From Myxococcaceae bacterium (lineage in GTDB: Bacteria > Myxococcota > Myxococcia > Myxococcales > Myxococcaceae), in contig JADGRA010000080.1 in NCBI GenBank assembly GCA_017881265.1, positions 62,001 to 126,000 on the forward strand: a stretch of DNA of 64,000 nucleotides, read 5' to 3'. Shown here one piece after another: positions 27,060-35,759 of the stretch (position 1 is its first letter; the number at the start of each line of letters is the position of its first letter). The translations under genes and the position numbers were made by a program. The notes beneath the pieces are model-generated. The model saw only the letters and a program-made list of their open reading frames with translations, was not told where the DNA came from and searched no databases.

Positions 27060-28868
27060 TCACTGGTAGCCCTTCGCTTGCAGGGTGAAGAGGTGGGCGT
27101 AGCGGCCGCCCAGCGCCATCAACTCGGCGTGCGTCCCCTGCTCCACCAGCTGGCCGTGTTCAATGACGACGATGCGGTCCGCCATCCGCACGGTGGAGAA
27201 GCGGTGGGAGATGAGGAGGGTGGTGCGGCCCCGGGCCAGCTCGCGGAAGCGCTGAAAAATCGCATGCTCCGCCTCGGCGTCCAGCGCGGCGGTGGGTTCA
27301 TCCAGCACCAGGATGTCCGCCTCCTCGCGCATGAAGGCGCGGGCCAGCGCCACCTTCTGCCACTGGCCACCCGACAGCTCCGTGCCGTCTTTGAACCATC
27401 GGCCCAGCGGCGTCTCCAGCCCTTCGGGGAGGCTGGACAGCAACTCGGTAGCGCCCCCCTCTTCCACCGCACGCCCGACGCGTTCCCGGTCCTCCAGGTG
27501 CTCGACGCTGCCGACGCCGACATTTTCCCGGAAGCGGAACTGGTACTGGTTGAAGTCCTGGAAAATGACGCCCAGCCGCCGGCGCAGGACGGCCTCGTCC
27601 CAGGACTGCAAGTCCACGCCGTCCAGCAGGATGCGGCCCTCGGTGGGCGTGTACAGCCGCGTCAGCAGCTTGATGAAGGTCGTCTTCCCCGCCCCGTTCT
27701 GTCCCACCAGGGCCAGGCTCTGCCCGCGGGGGATAAAGAGACTCACGTGCCGCAGCGCCCAGCCCTCGGCATCCGGGTAGCGGAAGCCGACGTCCTCGAA
27801 GCGAATGCCTTGGTCGGTGTCCGTGGCCAACGCCGCCAGCGCGGGCGCCGGGGCCGCTCGCCCGGTGGGGATGGCGAGGTACTCGAAGAGGTTGGACATG
27901 TAGAGGTTGTCCTCGTACATCCCGCCAAGGGCGGTGAGGATGCTCTGGAAGGCCTGCTGCCCCTGGCGGAAGGCCACCACGTACAGCGTCATCAAGCCCA
28001 GGCTGAGCGCCCCGGTGGCCGCCGCCACCGCCACCGCGGCGTAGCAGCCGTAAAACGTCAGCGTGCCCACCAGGCTGAGGCCGTAACTCCACGCCGCCCG
28101 GCGCACCGACAGCTGGCGGTCCTCCCGGTAAAACGTCTCGCCGAGGCTGCGGTAGCGGTCGAGCAGCATCGGCCCGAGGCCAAACAGCTTCACTTCCTTG
28201 GCGTGGTCGTCATTGGCCAGCACGTACTCGAGGTAGAGCAGCCGGCGGCTGTCCGGCGAGCGCCAGTTCCGCAGCCGGAAGGCCTGCTGGCTGAAGCGCA
28301 TCTCGGCGAAGGTGGCCGGCAACGCCGCCAGCAGCAGCCCGAGGACCGCCCAAGGGGAGAAGGACAGCAGGAGCCCCGCGTAGCCCAGCAGCGTCAGCAC
28401 GTTCTGCACCAGCTGGAAGCTTTCTGTGACCACCGAGATGGGACGGACGGAGGCCTCGCGCCGGGCGCGCGTCAGCCGGTCGTAGAAGTCCGGGTCCTCG
28501 AAGTGCCGCAGCTCCAGGGTGAGCGCCTTCTCGAGAATGCGGACGTTGATGTCCAAGCCCAGCCGTGCGCCCAAAAGGCCCCGCACCAGGTTGAGGGCCC
28601 GCAGGACGGCGGCCTGTGCAACCACCAGGCCGAGTTCCACCGCTACCCAGCGCAGCGTCAGCTCGCGCTGGTGCGCGACGGCGGCGTCGACGATGGCCTT
28701 GCCCACCCAGGCCACCGCCAGCGGCACACCGGCGCCCGCCAGCGTCAACACCCCCAGAAGCACCGTCAGCCGTGGCGAGGAGCGCCAGACGAGGGCTACC
28801 GTCGCCCGGGTGTGGCGGAAGCTTGCCTTCAGCGAGGCGAGACGGAAGCGCTGCGGGGCCGTGTCCAA
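27060..28868 (-). CDS. ABC exporter, fused permease-ATPase
   Basis: A 602-residue type IV (B-family) half-transporter. Six membrane segments occupy about residues 30-330. The ATPase domain has Walker A GQNGAGKTT, the Q-loop region VIFQDFNQYQFRFREN, signature LSGGQWQKVALARAF, Walker B ILVLDEPTAALD and the switch His in LLISHRF. It should act as a homodimer exporting a lipid, peptide or drug. The start is not obvious: TTG at 28868 gives the usual length, and a GTG at 29021 would add about 50 residues of low-complexity sequence. It is the last gene of the sigma-factor series, after a 109-nt gap, so it may be part of that regulon. Confidence 0.85.
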   Translation of the reverse strand: MDTAPQRFRLASLKASFRHTRATVALVWRSSPRLTVLLGVLTLAGAGVPLAVAWVGKAIVDAAVAHQRELTLRWVAVELGLVVAQAAVLRALNLVRGLLGARLGLDINVRILEKALTLELRHFEDPDFYDRLTRARREASVRPISVVTESFQLVQNVLTLLGYAGLLLSFSPWAVLGLLLAALPATFAEMRFSQQAFRLRNWRSPDSRRLLYLEYVLANDDHAKEVKLFGLGPMLLDRYRSLGETFYREDRQLSVRRAAWSYGLSLVGTLTFYGCYAAVAVAAATGALSLGLMTLYVVAFRQGQQAFQSILTALGGMYEDNLYMSNLFEYLAIPTGRAAPAPALAALATDTDQGIRFEDVGFRYPDAEGWALRHVSLFIPRGQSLALVGQNGAGKTTFIKLLTRLYTPTEGRILLDGVDLQSWDEAVLRRRLGVIFQDFNQYQFRFRENVGVGSVEHLEDRERVGRAVEEGGATELLSSLPEGLETPLGRWFKDGTELSGGQWQKVALARAFMREEADILVLDEPTAALDAEAEHAIFQRFRELARGRTTLLISHRFSTVRMADRIVVIEHGQLVEQGTHAELMALGGRYAHLFTLQAKGYQ

Positions 28869-28977
28869 GACAGAGGGGCTAATGCACCAGGCGCCTGGCC
28901 GCAATGCGCTCGGAAAATCGCCCCCGCCCCCGGATTCACCCCGACGGAGGTGCGCGGAGGCCCAAAGCCCGGGGCAG

Positions 28978-29172
28978 TCATTCCTCGGGCTGGCGCTTGG
29001 GTCGCGGCAGCGGATGCGCACAACGCCCCCACCCCCGCCGGCAAGCGGCACACCCTCCGGGGATGCCACACGTTCGGTGCGGCTTTCGCAGGTGCGGAAG
29101 CAGGGCGCCTTTCCAGAAGAGCAGGACGAACCCGAACAGGAGCGCAATGCCGAGAGTGAATTTCCATCCCAT
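28978..29172 (-). CDS. Small single-pass membrane protein with four-Cys tail
   Basis: A 64-residue ORF. Residues 4-25 form one membrane segment (KFTLGIALLFGFVLLFWKGA) and the tail has Cys at 35, 41, 44 and 51 with several His and Arg residues. The layout recalls FeoB-associated Cys-rich membrane proteins, but the match is only by pattern. The ATG at 29172 has ACAGGGGCGG upstream. It lies 28 nt after the DUF1223 gene on the same strand, which supports it being a real gene in the sigma-factor operon. A metal- or redox-binding role is an inference. Confidence 0.5.
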   Translation of the reverse strand: MGWKFTLGIALLFGFVLLFWKGALLPHLRKPHRTCGIPGGCAACRRGWGRCAHPLPRPKRQPEE

Positions 29173-29200
29173 GGCCGCCCCTGTCACTTCAGGAGACCGG

Positions 29201-29977
29201 CTAGCGCGGGGAGGAGGGCCTGCCGCTGGCCACCGTCGCCGGGACGCGCGCGGTGCCGACGCCCACCACCCGGCCGCTTCCGCGCTCCTGGGCGAAGGCC
29301 ACCACGACGAGGGCCTCGCGTCGCCAGGCCTGGGCCAGCGGCAGCCGCACCGTCCCCGTCCAGCCGCCGGCCGGGACGACGGCCACCTGCTCGAGGGAAC
29401 GCACCACCGGGGCATGCACCAGCGTCCGCCCGCGGTTTTCCCCGCGCGTCACCTGCGAGGAGAGGCCGGACTCGGTGAGGACGAGCCACAGCGCCGCCGG
29501 CCGGTCCTCCCCGGGGCCGACGTGCACCTCGACGTCCACCCCGCCCGGTGCGGGCCGGAGGTCCGCCCGGATGAGTCGCTTCTGATTCGCCATGGCCTGG
29601 GCCACCGCGGCCCGGGCGAGCCCCTCGCTGCCGACGAAGGAGCGCGTGCCGTCCACCACCATTTGTGGGGTGTACAGCTGCGAGGTGTACCCGCCCGCCG
29701 CTGTCGATGCGTAGTGCTCCTGGCGCGCGGTGGCCTCGGGCAGGGAGAAGGGGTCCGCCCAGCCGAGGGAATTCCAGTAGTCCACGTGCAACTCGAGGGG
29801 CACAATCACCGCCCCCGCGACGGGTTGTTCTCGCGCCAGCGCCGCCAGGGCCTCGTCGGCCGGTGGACAGCTCGAGCAGCCCTCGGAAGTGAAGAGCTCC
29901 ACCAGCACCGGACTGCGCTCGGCGGCGGAGGTGCCAAGCGCCCCCAGAAGCACAAGTGTCATCAGGGTGCGCCTCAC
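29201..29977 (-). CDS. DUF1223 thioredoxin-fold secreted protein
   Basis: A 258-residue protein of the DUF1223 family. A short signal-like segment (residues 5-19) precedes the thioredoxin-like motif FTSEGCSSCPPADE with Cys34 and Cys37 (CSSC). The HVDYWNSLGWADPF and YTPQMVVDG segments are family hallmarks. It probably works as a periplasmic thiol protein. The GTG start overlaps the anti-sigma stop (GTGA), so it is translationally coupled to the sigma/anti-sigma pair, which points to thiol or redox stress. Confidence 0.85.
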   Translation of the reverse strand: MRRTLMTLVLLGALGTSAAERSPVLVELFTSEGCSSCPPADEALAALAREQPVAGAVIVPLELHVDYWNSLGWADPFSLPEATARQEHYASTAAGGYTSQLYTPQMVVDGTRSFVGSEGLARAAVAQAMANQKRLIRADLRPAPGGVDVEVHVGPGEDRPAALWLVLTESGLSSQVTRGENRGRTLVHAPVVRSLEQVAVVPAGGWTGTVRLPLAQAWRREALVVVAFAQERGSGRVVGVGTARVPATVASGRPSSPR

Positions 29978-30708
29978 GGGGCGTAGCTCCACGTCGGCAA
30001 CGCCCGCCGCACCAGTACCGCCAACGCCCCCAGCGCCGCCCACGGCAGCAGGTGAAACACCAACAGGTGCGGGTGAGAACCGTCGTTGCAGGTGAGCTGC
30101 AGGACGAGGAGCCCCACGCCGGCGCTGATGAGTCCCACCGCCACCGCGCGCGCGGGTGAGTAGGCCGCCCGGGTCAGGAGCCAGGCCCCGCCGGCGAGCG
30201 GAAGTGCGGCCAGCGCCAGCACCGTCCACAGACAGGCCATCCCGTCCAGGAAGTGCGGGGCGGCCGCGTGGCCATCCGCCGCAAGCAGCAGGGCGATGGG
30301 GGCCAGGGCAGCCAGCCCGAGCGCACCGTCCAGCCAGAGGCGCCGTGGCGCCAGCGCGAGGAAGACGCCGCCCACCGCCAGGGCGGCCAGCGCCACCACG
30401 GCGGCCACCAACAGCCAGTGCGGCGACGTGGACGCTTCCCAGTTGGTGGGCACCATGAAGACGGTCCCCGCGACCGCTAGGGCGGCGTTGGCCGCGGCGA
30501 GGCCAGCGGCAAGCCCCCACCACGGGCGCGGGGGCCGGGCCAGCTCCTGGTGGGCGGCGGCCAGCCATTCGGCGCGCACGGGAGCGGTCCCGCTGGCCTC
30601 GCCGGCCAGCAGCGCAGCACAGGCCGGGCACCTTTCCGCGTGGCCGCGGTCCTCCCCGTCCAGCGCGCCCGCCGTCAGGTGTCCGAGGAGGCGCGCGTGG
30701 GCCGTCAT
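29974..30708 (-). CDS. Membrane anti-sigma factor with HX3CX2C zinc motif
   Basis: A 244-residue protein. The N-terminal cytoplasmic part has His23, Cys27 and Cys30 in HAERCPAC, exactly the HX3CX2C signature of zinc-binding anti-sigma (ZAS) proteins. The rest is about six membrane segments. Such factors hold an ECF sigma until a signal, often thiol oxidation, releases it. The ATG overlaps the sigma stop (ATGA), the usual arrangement for a cognate pair. No sequence similarity to CarR can be claimed by eye, although the topology is alike. Confidence 0.8.
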   Translation of the reverse strand: MTAHARLLGHLTAGALDGEDRGHAERCPACAALLAGEASGTAPVRAEWLAAAHQELARPPRPWWGLAAGLAAANAALAVAGTVFMVPTNWEASTSPHWLLVAAVVALAALAVGGVFLALAPRRLWLDGALGLAALAPIALLLAADGHAAAPHFLDGMACLWTVLALAALPLAGGAWLLTRAAYSPARAVAVGLISAGVGLLVLQLTCNDGSHPHLLVFHLLPWAALGALAVLVRRALPTWSYAP

Positions 30709-31295
30709 GGGCCCTCCCCGAGGTGGGCCAACAGCCCGCGCAGCCGCACGTAGCCGCGGTGGGCCCGCACTTTCACGGCGGACTCGGTCAGGCCCAGCGT
30801 CTCGGCAATCTCTCCGAAGGAGAAGCCCTCGAAGCGGTGCAGAAGGATGGCCTCGCGCTGCTGCTCGGGCAGCTGCGCCAGCGCCGCGTGGACGGCCTTC
30901 TCCAGCGCCGGGTCGGGAAGCAGGGTCTCCGCCACCTGCTCGGGCGTCTCCCCGTCGTTGCTGGGGCTTTCGAAGCGGGCCCGGCGGACGTGGTCCCGTG
31001 CCGCATTGCTGGCGATGGCGTAAAGCCACGGGCGAAAGCGTGCCCCGCGCTGAAAGCGGCTCCGCGAGCGCACCACCGAGAGGAACGTCACCTGGGTGAG
31101 GTCATCCGCGGTGCTGGGGCCCACCATGCGCCGCAGGTAGGCGTTCACCCGCGCCGCATGGCGTGCGAAGAGCGCGTCAAACGCGGCGGATTCTCCGCCG
31201 ACAAAGCGCTCCATCAGCATCTCGTCCGGCTCCGCGGCATGGGCCTCGGTACCGGTACGCCGCAGGGGGGTCCCGGGTTTCACCAGAGGTGGCAT
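30705..31295 (-). CDS. ECF (sigma-70 family) sigma factor
   Basis: A 196-residue sigma factor with region 2 (FDALFARHAARVNAYLRRMV, then DDLTQVTFLSVVR and the -10-binding FRPWLYAIASNAARDHVRR) and region 4 (LPEQQREAILLHRFEGFSF, then GEIAETLGLTESAVKVRAHR as the helix-turn-helix). Length and domains are normal for a group 4 factor. The N-terminus may begin later, near residue 26. It heads a coupled operon with a ZAS anti-sigma, a DUF1223 protein, a Cys-rich membrane protein and possibly the ABC exporter. Autoregulation is likely, but no repeat of its promoter could be verified. Confidence 0.92.
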   Translation of the reverse strand: MPPLVKPGTPLRRTGTEAHAAEPDEMLMERFVGGESAAFDALFARHAARVNAYLRRMVGPSTADDLTQVTFLSVVRSRSRFQRGARFRPWLYAIASNAARDHVRRARFESPSNDGETPEQVAETLLPDPALEKAVHAALAQLPEQQREAILLHRFEGFSFGEIAETLGLTESAVKVRAHRGYVRLRGLLAHLGEGP

Positions 31296-31416
31296 GTAGC
31301 ACGAGGGAAACGCGAAAAGACGGCCCGGAAGTCACCGGGGACCCTCCGGGCGGGGGCCGGCTGGGGCCCCGCAGGGGAGGTTTGGCCCTGGCCTGCAACC
31401 CCCTCTGGAGGCTGCT

Positions 31417-32412
31417 TCAGCGGCGAAGCACGGGCGCGGTGGAGGGCGCCGACAGCTGGAGCTCGGAGGCGCGCTGCACCGCCCGCCGGGCGGCCTGCAC
31501 CACGGCCCGCCGGCTTTCTCCAAACAGTGCGGGCGTCCTGCGCAGCTCGGCCCGCTCCTCGTCCGTGTACTTGAGGTAGGCGTACTTCACCGCGGCGGGC
31601 GGGGTGCGCAGGTCCGACACCAGCCCCACAAAGGACAGCGCGCGCAAGACGTAGAAGCTGGGGTCGAACTCCCACCAGAACCAGCCCTGGTTGGCGGTGT
31701 TCTGGTGGTAGTGGTGGTTGTTGTGCCACCCCTCCCCGCAGGTGATGAGGGCGAGCAGCCAGTTGTTCCGGCTGGTGTCCGGCGTCTTGAAGCGTCGGCC
31801 TCCGAAGACGTGGCTCAGCGAGTTGATGGTGAAGGTGCCATGCCAGAGCAGGGTGGTGCTGACGAAGAAGCCCCACACCAGAAGCGGGAAGCCGCCGATG
31901 AAGAAGAGCGCCACCGCCAGCATCACCGGGGGGACGAGGTAGAAGCGGTTGAGCCAGCGCAGCTCCGGGTAGCTGGCGAAGTCCTTGATGGCGTCGTAGC
32001 GCGTCTCCGTGTACCGGTCGCAGAGAATCCAGCCGACGTGGCTCCACCAGAAGCCGCGCTGCAGCGGCGAGTGGACGTCCTGTTCCTGGTCCGAGTACTT
32101 GTGGTGGTGCCGGTGGTGCGCGGCCCACCACAGCGGGCCCTTCTGCGTGCAGAGGCAAGCGCAGAAGGCGAGGACGAACTGGAAGGCGCGGCTCGTCTTG
32201 AAGCTGCGGTGGCTGAAGTAGCGGTGGTAGCCCGTGGTGAGCGCCCACATCCGGAAGTAGTACAGCCCGACGCACACCGCGACGTAGTGCCACTTGAAGG
32301 GCACCACGAAGGCGAAGAGCGCCATCGCATGCACGCCGAAGAAGGGCAGCGACGTGAACCACTTGAGGCGCTCGTCCTGGGGCACGGAAGGCAGGGTGTC
32401 GGTGGAGGTCAT
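31417..32412 (-). CDS. Acyl-CoA delta-9 fatty acid desaturase
   Basis: A 331-residue membrane di-iron desaturase of the stearoyl-CoA type. All His boxes are present: HRYFSH (box 1), HHRHHH (box 2) and HNNHHYH (box 3), plus the extra TINSLSH His. Four membrane segments are seen. It inserts a cis double bond into acyl chains, adjusting membrane fluidity, with electrons from a reductase not encoded here. The ATG at 32412 is followed by a conserved-looking N-terminus; an in-frame ATG at 32454 would add 14 Pro-rich residues. It lies upstream of the ECF operon on the same strand. Confidence 0.9.
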   Translation of the reverse strand: MTSTDTLPSVPQDERLKWFTSLPFFGVHAMALFAFVVPFKWHYVAVCVGLYYFRMWALTTGYHRYFSHRSFKTSRAFQFVLAFCACLCTQKGPLWWAAHHRHHHKYSDQEQDVHSPLQRGFWWSHVGWILCDRYTETRYDAIKDFASYPELRWLNRFYLVPPVMLAVALFFIGGFPLLVWGFFVSTTLLWHGTFTINSLSHVFGGRRFKTPDTSRNNWLLALITCGEGWHNNHHYHQNTANQGWFWWEFDPSFYVLRALSFVGLVSDLRTPPAAVKYAYLKYTDEERAELRRTPALFGESRRAVVQAARRAVQRASELQLSAPSTAPVLRR

Positions 32413-32487
32413 GGGCTGGGGGTCGGGGGTCGGGGCCGGAGAGAGTCCGGGCACCCTTCCATCTATGGGCCCGCTGTCAGGCCACTG

Positions 32488-33882
32488 TCAGGCAGACGCG
32501 GATTTCCCCAGGGCGGCCAGCCACCGCTCGAAGCCAGGGTGGCCATGCAGTGCGCCCAGGTCGGCGTCGGTGCGCGCATAGGCGACGTCGGAGAAGCCGA
32601 GGTCCCGCGCCCGCTCCAGGACGAGGACCGCCCGGTCCAGTTCTCCGGCCCGGGCCAGCGCACACGCCACGTCATATGCCCCCTCTGCCGAGGGGTGCCG
32701 GTCGAGCGCGGCCAGCCCGAGCTCTGCCGCGCGCGAGAAGTTTCCCCGGAGGAAGGCCACGCGCTCCGCGCAGGCGTAGGCCTTGCCGAGGTCCACGCCG
32801 GGGAGGCGCGCGGCCCGGTCTGTCTCCCCGGCGCGCAACAGTGCCCCGGCCCATTCGTGCAGGATGGTGGGGTCGTGGGACGCTTCGTACGCCTGCTGCC
32901 ACAGCGGCAGCGCACGCGTCTCATCCCCCACCAAGCTGAACGCGGCCGCCAGCGCGTGCCCCTCCACCCCGCGGCCCTGCACCTGGCTGAAGTGGTCCAG
33001 CGCCCGCCGGCCCTCCCCCTGCTTCAGCGCTATCCACCCGAGGAGGTGGTGGGCGCGCGAGCGCAACGGGGGGGCCGGGTCTCCCGCCAGCAGCGCCTGG
33101 GCGCGCTCGCGCGCCTTCTGCAGCTCGCCGGCCCGGAAGAGGGTCTCCAATTCCTGCAATTCCGGGGACTGCGCGGCCGGGACCTCGCCACGCCACAGCG
33201 TCGTCAGCACGCGCACGGCCTGCACGGCGAACAGCGCGAAGAGGAGCATCACCAGCAGGTTGCCTCGCAACCAGTAGATGCCAGCGGCGCACACCCCAAT
33301 GGCCAGCAGCTGGGCGGCGGCGAAGCCAGCCTTACCGAACGCCCGCGTCAGCACCGCAGCGGAGATGCGGCCCCCATCCAGCGGCAGCACCGGCAACAGG
33401 TTGAACGCCGCCCAGACGAAGTTGGCCACCGCGGCATTGCCGAGCGCATACGCAGCCACGTCTGAGTCGGTGCTGCCCGCCGCGCGCTGACACAAGAAGC
33501 CGAAGCTCGCCCCCACCAGCGGACCGGCCAGCGTGACGACTACCTCGCGGTTCCAGGGGATGGGTCCCGGCGCATTCGGCTGGGTGAGGCCACCCAGGGC
33601 CACCAGCTGGATGCTGGGCCGGTAGCGGAACGCCAAGGACACCAGCGCGTGGCCGAGCTCATGCACCAGCACCGACACGAAGATGATGGCCACCCAGACG
33701 GCCACCACCGCGACCTGCGTCCCGGTGTGCAGGAGGCCCTCCGCGCCCGCCAGCGCGCTTCCGGGCCAGTGAGCGGTGTCGGCGCTCGCCTGGCCAAGGC
33801 TGGTGAACCCCAGGGCCGCCGCAAACAACAGGTGGCTCGGGTGCACCTCCACCGGAATCGGGCCGAGCCGGAAACGCAGCAT
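32488..33882 (-). CDS. Site-2-type M50 metalloprotease fused to a TPR domain
   Basis: A 464-residue intramembrane protease. Membrane segments fill the first 240 or so residues, with zinc motif VHELGHAL near residue 75 and LPVLPLDGG near residue 168 supplying the third ligand Asp. From about residue 250 to the end there are TPR-like repeats (for example AREREQ-type helices and FRAGELQKARERAQALL). M50 proteases cut transmembrane anti-sigma factors or other anchored regulators. The nearest candidate is the ZAS anti-sigma 2 kb away (inference only). A TAGAGT hexamer lies 6 nt before the ATG. Confidence 0.85.
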   Translation of the reverse strand: MLRFRLGPIPVEVHPSHLLFAAALGFTSLGQASADTAHWPGSALAGAEGLLHTGTQVAVVAVWVAIIFVSVLVHELGHALVSLAFRYRPSIQLVALGGLTQPNAPGPIPWNREVVVTLAGPLVGASFGFLCQRAAGSTDSDVAAYALGNAAVANFVWAAFNLLPVLPLDGGRISAAVLTRAFGKAGFAAAQLLAIGVCAAGIYWLRGNLLVMLLFALFAVQAVRVLTTLWRGEVPAAQSPELQELETLFRAGELQKARERAQALLAGDPAPPLRSRAHHLLGWIALKQGEGRRALDHFSQVQGRGVEGHALAAAFSLVGDETRALPLWQQAYEASHDPTILHEWAGALLRAGETDRAARLPGVDLGKAYACAERVAFLRGNFSRAAELGLAALDRHPSAEGAYDVACALARAGELDRAVLVLERARDLGFSDVAYARTDADLGALHGHPGFERWLAALGKSASA

Positions 33883-33888
33883 GCAGGC

Positions 33889-33894
33889 ACTCTA
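33889..33894 (-). promoter_or_regulatory. -10-like element for the M50 protease gene
   Basis: TAGAGT on the minus strand ends only 6 nt before the ATG, and no Shine-Dalgarno sequence can fit. The transcript would start at or within a base or two of the start codon. Confidence 0.4.
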
Positions 33895-33957
33895 CCCCGT
33901 GGGGGCCGCGACGCCTCCGCCGCCACCAGGGGGCCGTGGTAGGCAGTCCCCCCTTCC

Positions 33958-34971
33958 ATGTCCGTCGCTTACGGCCCCTACCGCTTGCCCCACCCGTACG
34001 TGCTGGCACCCATGGCCGGGGTGAGCGAGCAGCCCTTCCGCGTCCTTGCCTTTCGCATGGGGGCCGCGCTGTGCACCACCGAGCTGGTGAGCGCCCAGGG
34101 GCTACTTCGCGCCAGCGCCCGCACCTTGCGCTACCTGCGCCATGACGCGCTGGTGGAGCACCCCTACTCGCTGCAAGTCTTCGGTGGAGAGCCGGAGGCG
34201 ATGGCCCAGGCCGCGGTGGTGGGGAAACAGTGGGGCGCCGAGGCCATCGACATCAACATGGGGTGCCCGGTGAAGAAGGTGACGCGCAATGGCGCCGGCT
34301 CGGCGCTGCTGTGTGACCCGCCGCGCGCGGCCGCCATCGTCCGTGCCATCCACGCGGCCACCGGACTGCCGGTGAGCGCCAAAATCCGCAGTGGCTGGGA
34401 TGCCCACCACCGCAACTACCTGGAGATGGCCGAGCACCTCGACGACGCCGGGTGCATCGCGCTCGCCGTCCACCCGCGCACCCGGGCGCAGGGCTATGCC
34501 GGCCTCGCGGACTGGAACGTCATCACGGACCTCGTCCGGCACCGGCGACGCATGGCCATCGTCGGCAACGGCGACGTCAAGACGCCTGCCGACGCGCGGC
34601 GGATGCTGGAGACAACCGGCTGCGACCTGGTGATGATTGGGCGAGGCGCGCTGGGGAACCCCTGGATTTTTCGCGAGCTGCTCGGTGGGCCCTCGCCCAG
34701 CCCAGCCGAGCGTCGGGACGGGGTGCTCGACCACCTGGCGGCACACGTGGAATTCGTCGGCGAGCCGTTCGCGGCCGTGCGCAGCTTCCGCAAGCACCTG
34801 GGCTGGTATTCCCACGGCCTGCGCGGCGCGGCGGCCTTCCGTTCCGAGGTGAATCAGCTGGCGCAGCTGGCCGACGTCCAGCGCGCCGTTCAACGCTTCT
34901 TCGAGGCAGCGGTGGGGGATGGGGCGGCCGACGACGAGCAGGAAGTCGACTACCGGTCGGCGCTCGGCTGA
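33958..34971 (+). CDS. dusB: tRNA-dihydrouridine synthase, DusB-like
   Basis: Reduces uridine to dihydrouridine in the tRNA D-loop using FMN and NADPH. The 337-residue product is a TIM barrel with LAPMAGVSEQPFR near residue 16, the catalytic Cys in DINMGCPVKKV near residue 100, and FMN-binding segments SAKIRSGW, GNGDV and MIGRGALGNPWIF. Assignment to DusB rather than DusA/DusC rests on DINMGCPVKKVTRNGAGSAL. A TAGGCA hexamer lies 12 nt before the ATG. Convergent with an outer-membrane protein gene 7 nt away. Confidence 0.92.
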   Translation: MSVAYGPYRLPHPYVLAPMAGVSEQPFRVLAFRMGAALCTTELVSAQGLLRASARTLRYLRHDALVEHPYSLQVFGGEPEAMAQAAVVGKQWGAEAIDINMGCPVKKVTRNGAGSALLCDPPRAAAIVRAIHAATGLPVSAKIRSGWDAHHRNYLEMAEHLDDAGCIALAVHPRTRAQGYAGLADWNVITDLVRHRRRMAIVGNGDVKTPADARRMLETTGCDLVMIGRGALGNPWIFRELLGGPSPSPAERRDGVLDHLAAHVEFVGEPFAAVRSFRKHLGWYSHGLRGAAAFRSEVNQLAQLADVQRAVQRFFEAAVGDGAADDEQEVDYRSALG

Positions 34972-34978
34972 CGCCCGG

Positions 34979-35647
34979 TCAGAATTCGAGCGCCAGCGCG
35001 AGTGTCAGACACCGGCCGCTGAAGAGCAGCGTCGGCGTGCCGAGGCTGCACCCCGGGTCGTTTCCAAGCGCCGCGCTCGCCCGGAGGCGGACACCGGTGG
35101 AGGACTTCTGCGGACGGCCGTCCGAACCCGTGGCGAGGACGTCAAAGTCCAGGGCCAGCACCAGCGTGGAGGACATCCGCGTTCGGCCCTGGCGGTCCGC
35201 CGCCTGGGGGCGACTTTGCAGCCCGAGCTCCACCCAGGCCGTCCGCGGCAGCCCGAGCCGGTCCGCCAGGGCATCCAGGCGGACGCCTCCGGAGAAGGTG
35301 AGGGCCACCTGGCTGTTGGGACCGCGGTCCACGCGCCCGTTCCAGAAGAGGGCCTGGGCCGCGGTGAGGTCGTTCGGCCCCAGGCCCCAGCGCGCCGAGA
35401 GGTGCTCGACCCGCCCCGAATCCGTCAGCCGCAGGCCAAGCCGAAACTGCGAGGCGACGTCGACGACGGGAAACACGGCGCTGCCGTCTACCGCCCAGTC
35501 CCAGGCCCCGTTGGGGGCGCGCGACGTCCGCTGCTCGAGGCCGAGGTCCAGCCCCGGGTCCGCGGGGCTCACCCCTCCGTCCGCGGCTAGGGCGCCCGCC
35601 GGTAGGCTGGCCGCCAGCACCAAGCCCAGGACATGCACTTTGGCCAA
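34979..35647 (-). CDS. Putative outer-membrane beta-barrel protein
   Basis: A 222-residue protein with a signal peptide (about residues 1-22, ending GALAADGG), alternating hydrophobic/polar strands and a C-terminal Phe (LTLALALEF), all typical of small outer-membrane barrels. The family is not recognised. The TTG start at 35647 follows AGGGG at the right distance; a GTG 12 nt further upstream is possible. A TAGCCT hexamer lies about 16 nt before the start. It stands alone between dusB and the SDR gene. Confidence 0.65.
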   Translation of the reverse strand: MAKVHVLGLVLAASLPAGALAADGGVSPADPGLDLGLEQRTSRAPNGAWDWAVDGSAVFPVVDVASQFRLGLRLTDSGRVEHLSARWGLGPNDLTAAQALFWNGRVDRGPNSQVALTFSGGVRLDALADRLGLPRTAWVELGLQSRPQAADRQGRTRMSSTLVLALDFDVLATGSDGRPQKSSTGVRLRASAALGNDPGCSLGTPTLLFSGRCLTLALALEF

Positions 35648-35759
35648 GGTGGAACCCCTCACAAGGCTAGCTTGTAGCGTACCGGGCCGTGTCCGGGGAG
35701 GGGCCGCGGCACCTTGTCGCACCCTTGCCTGCCGGCCAGACGAGAAGGGGTCCGGCCCC

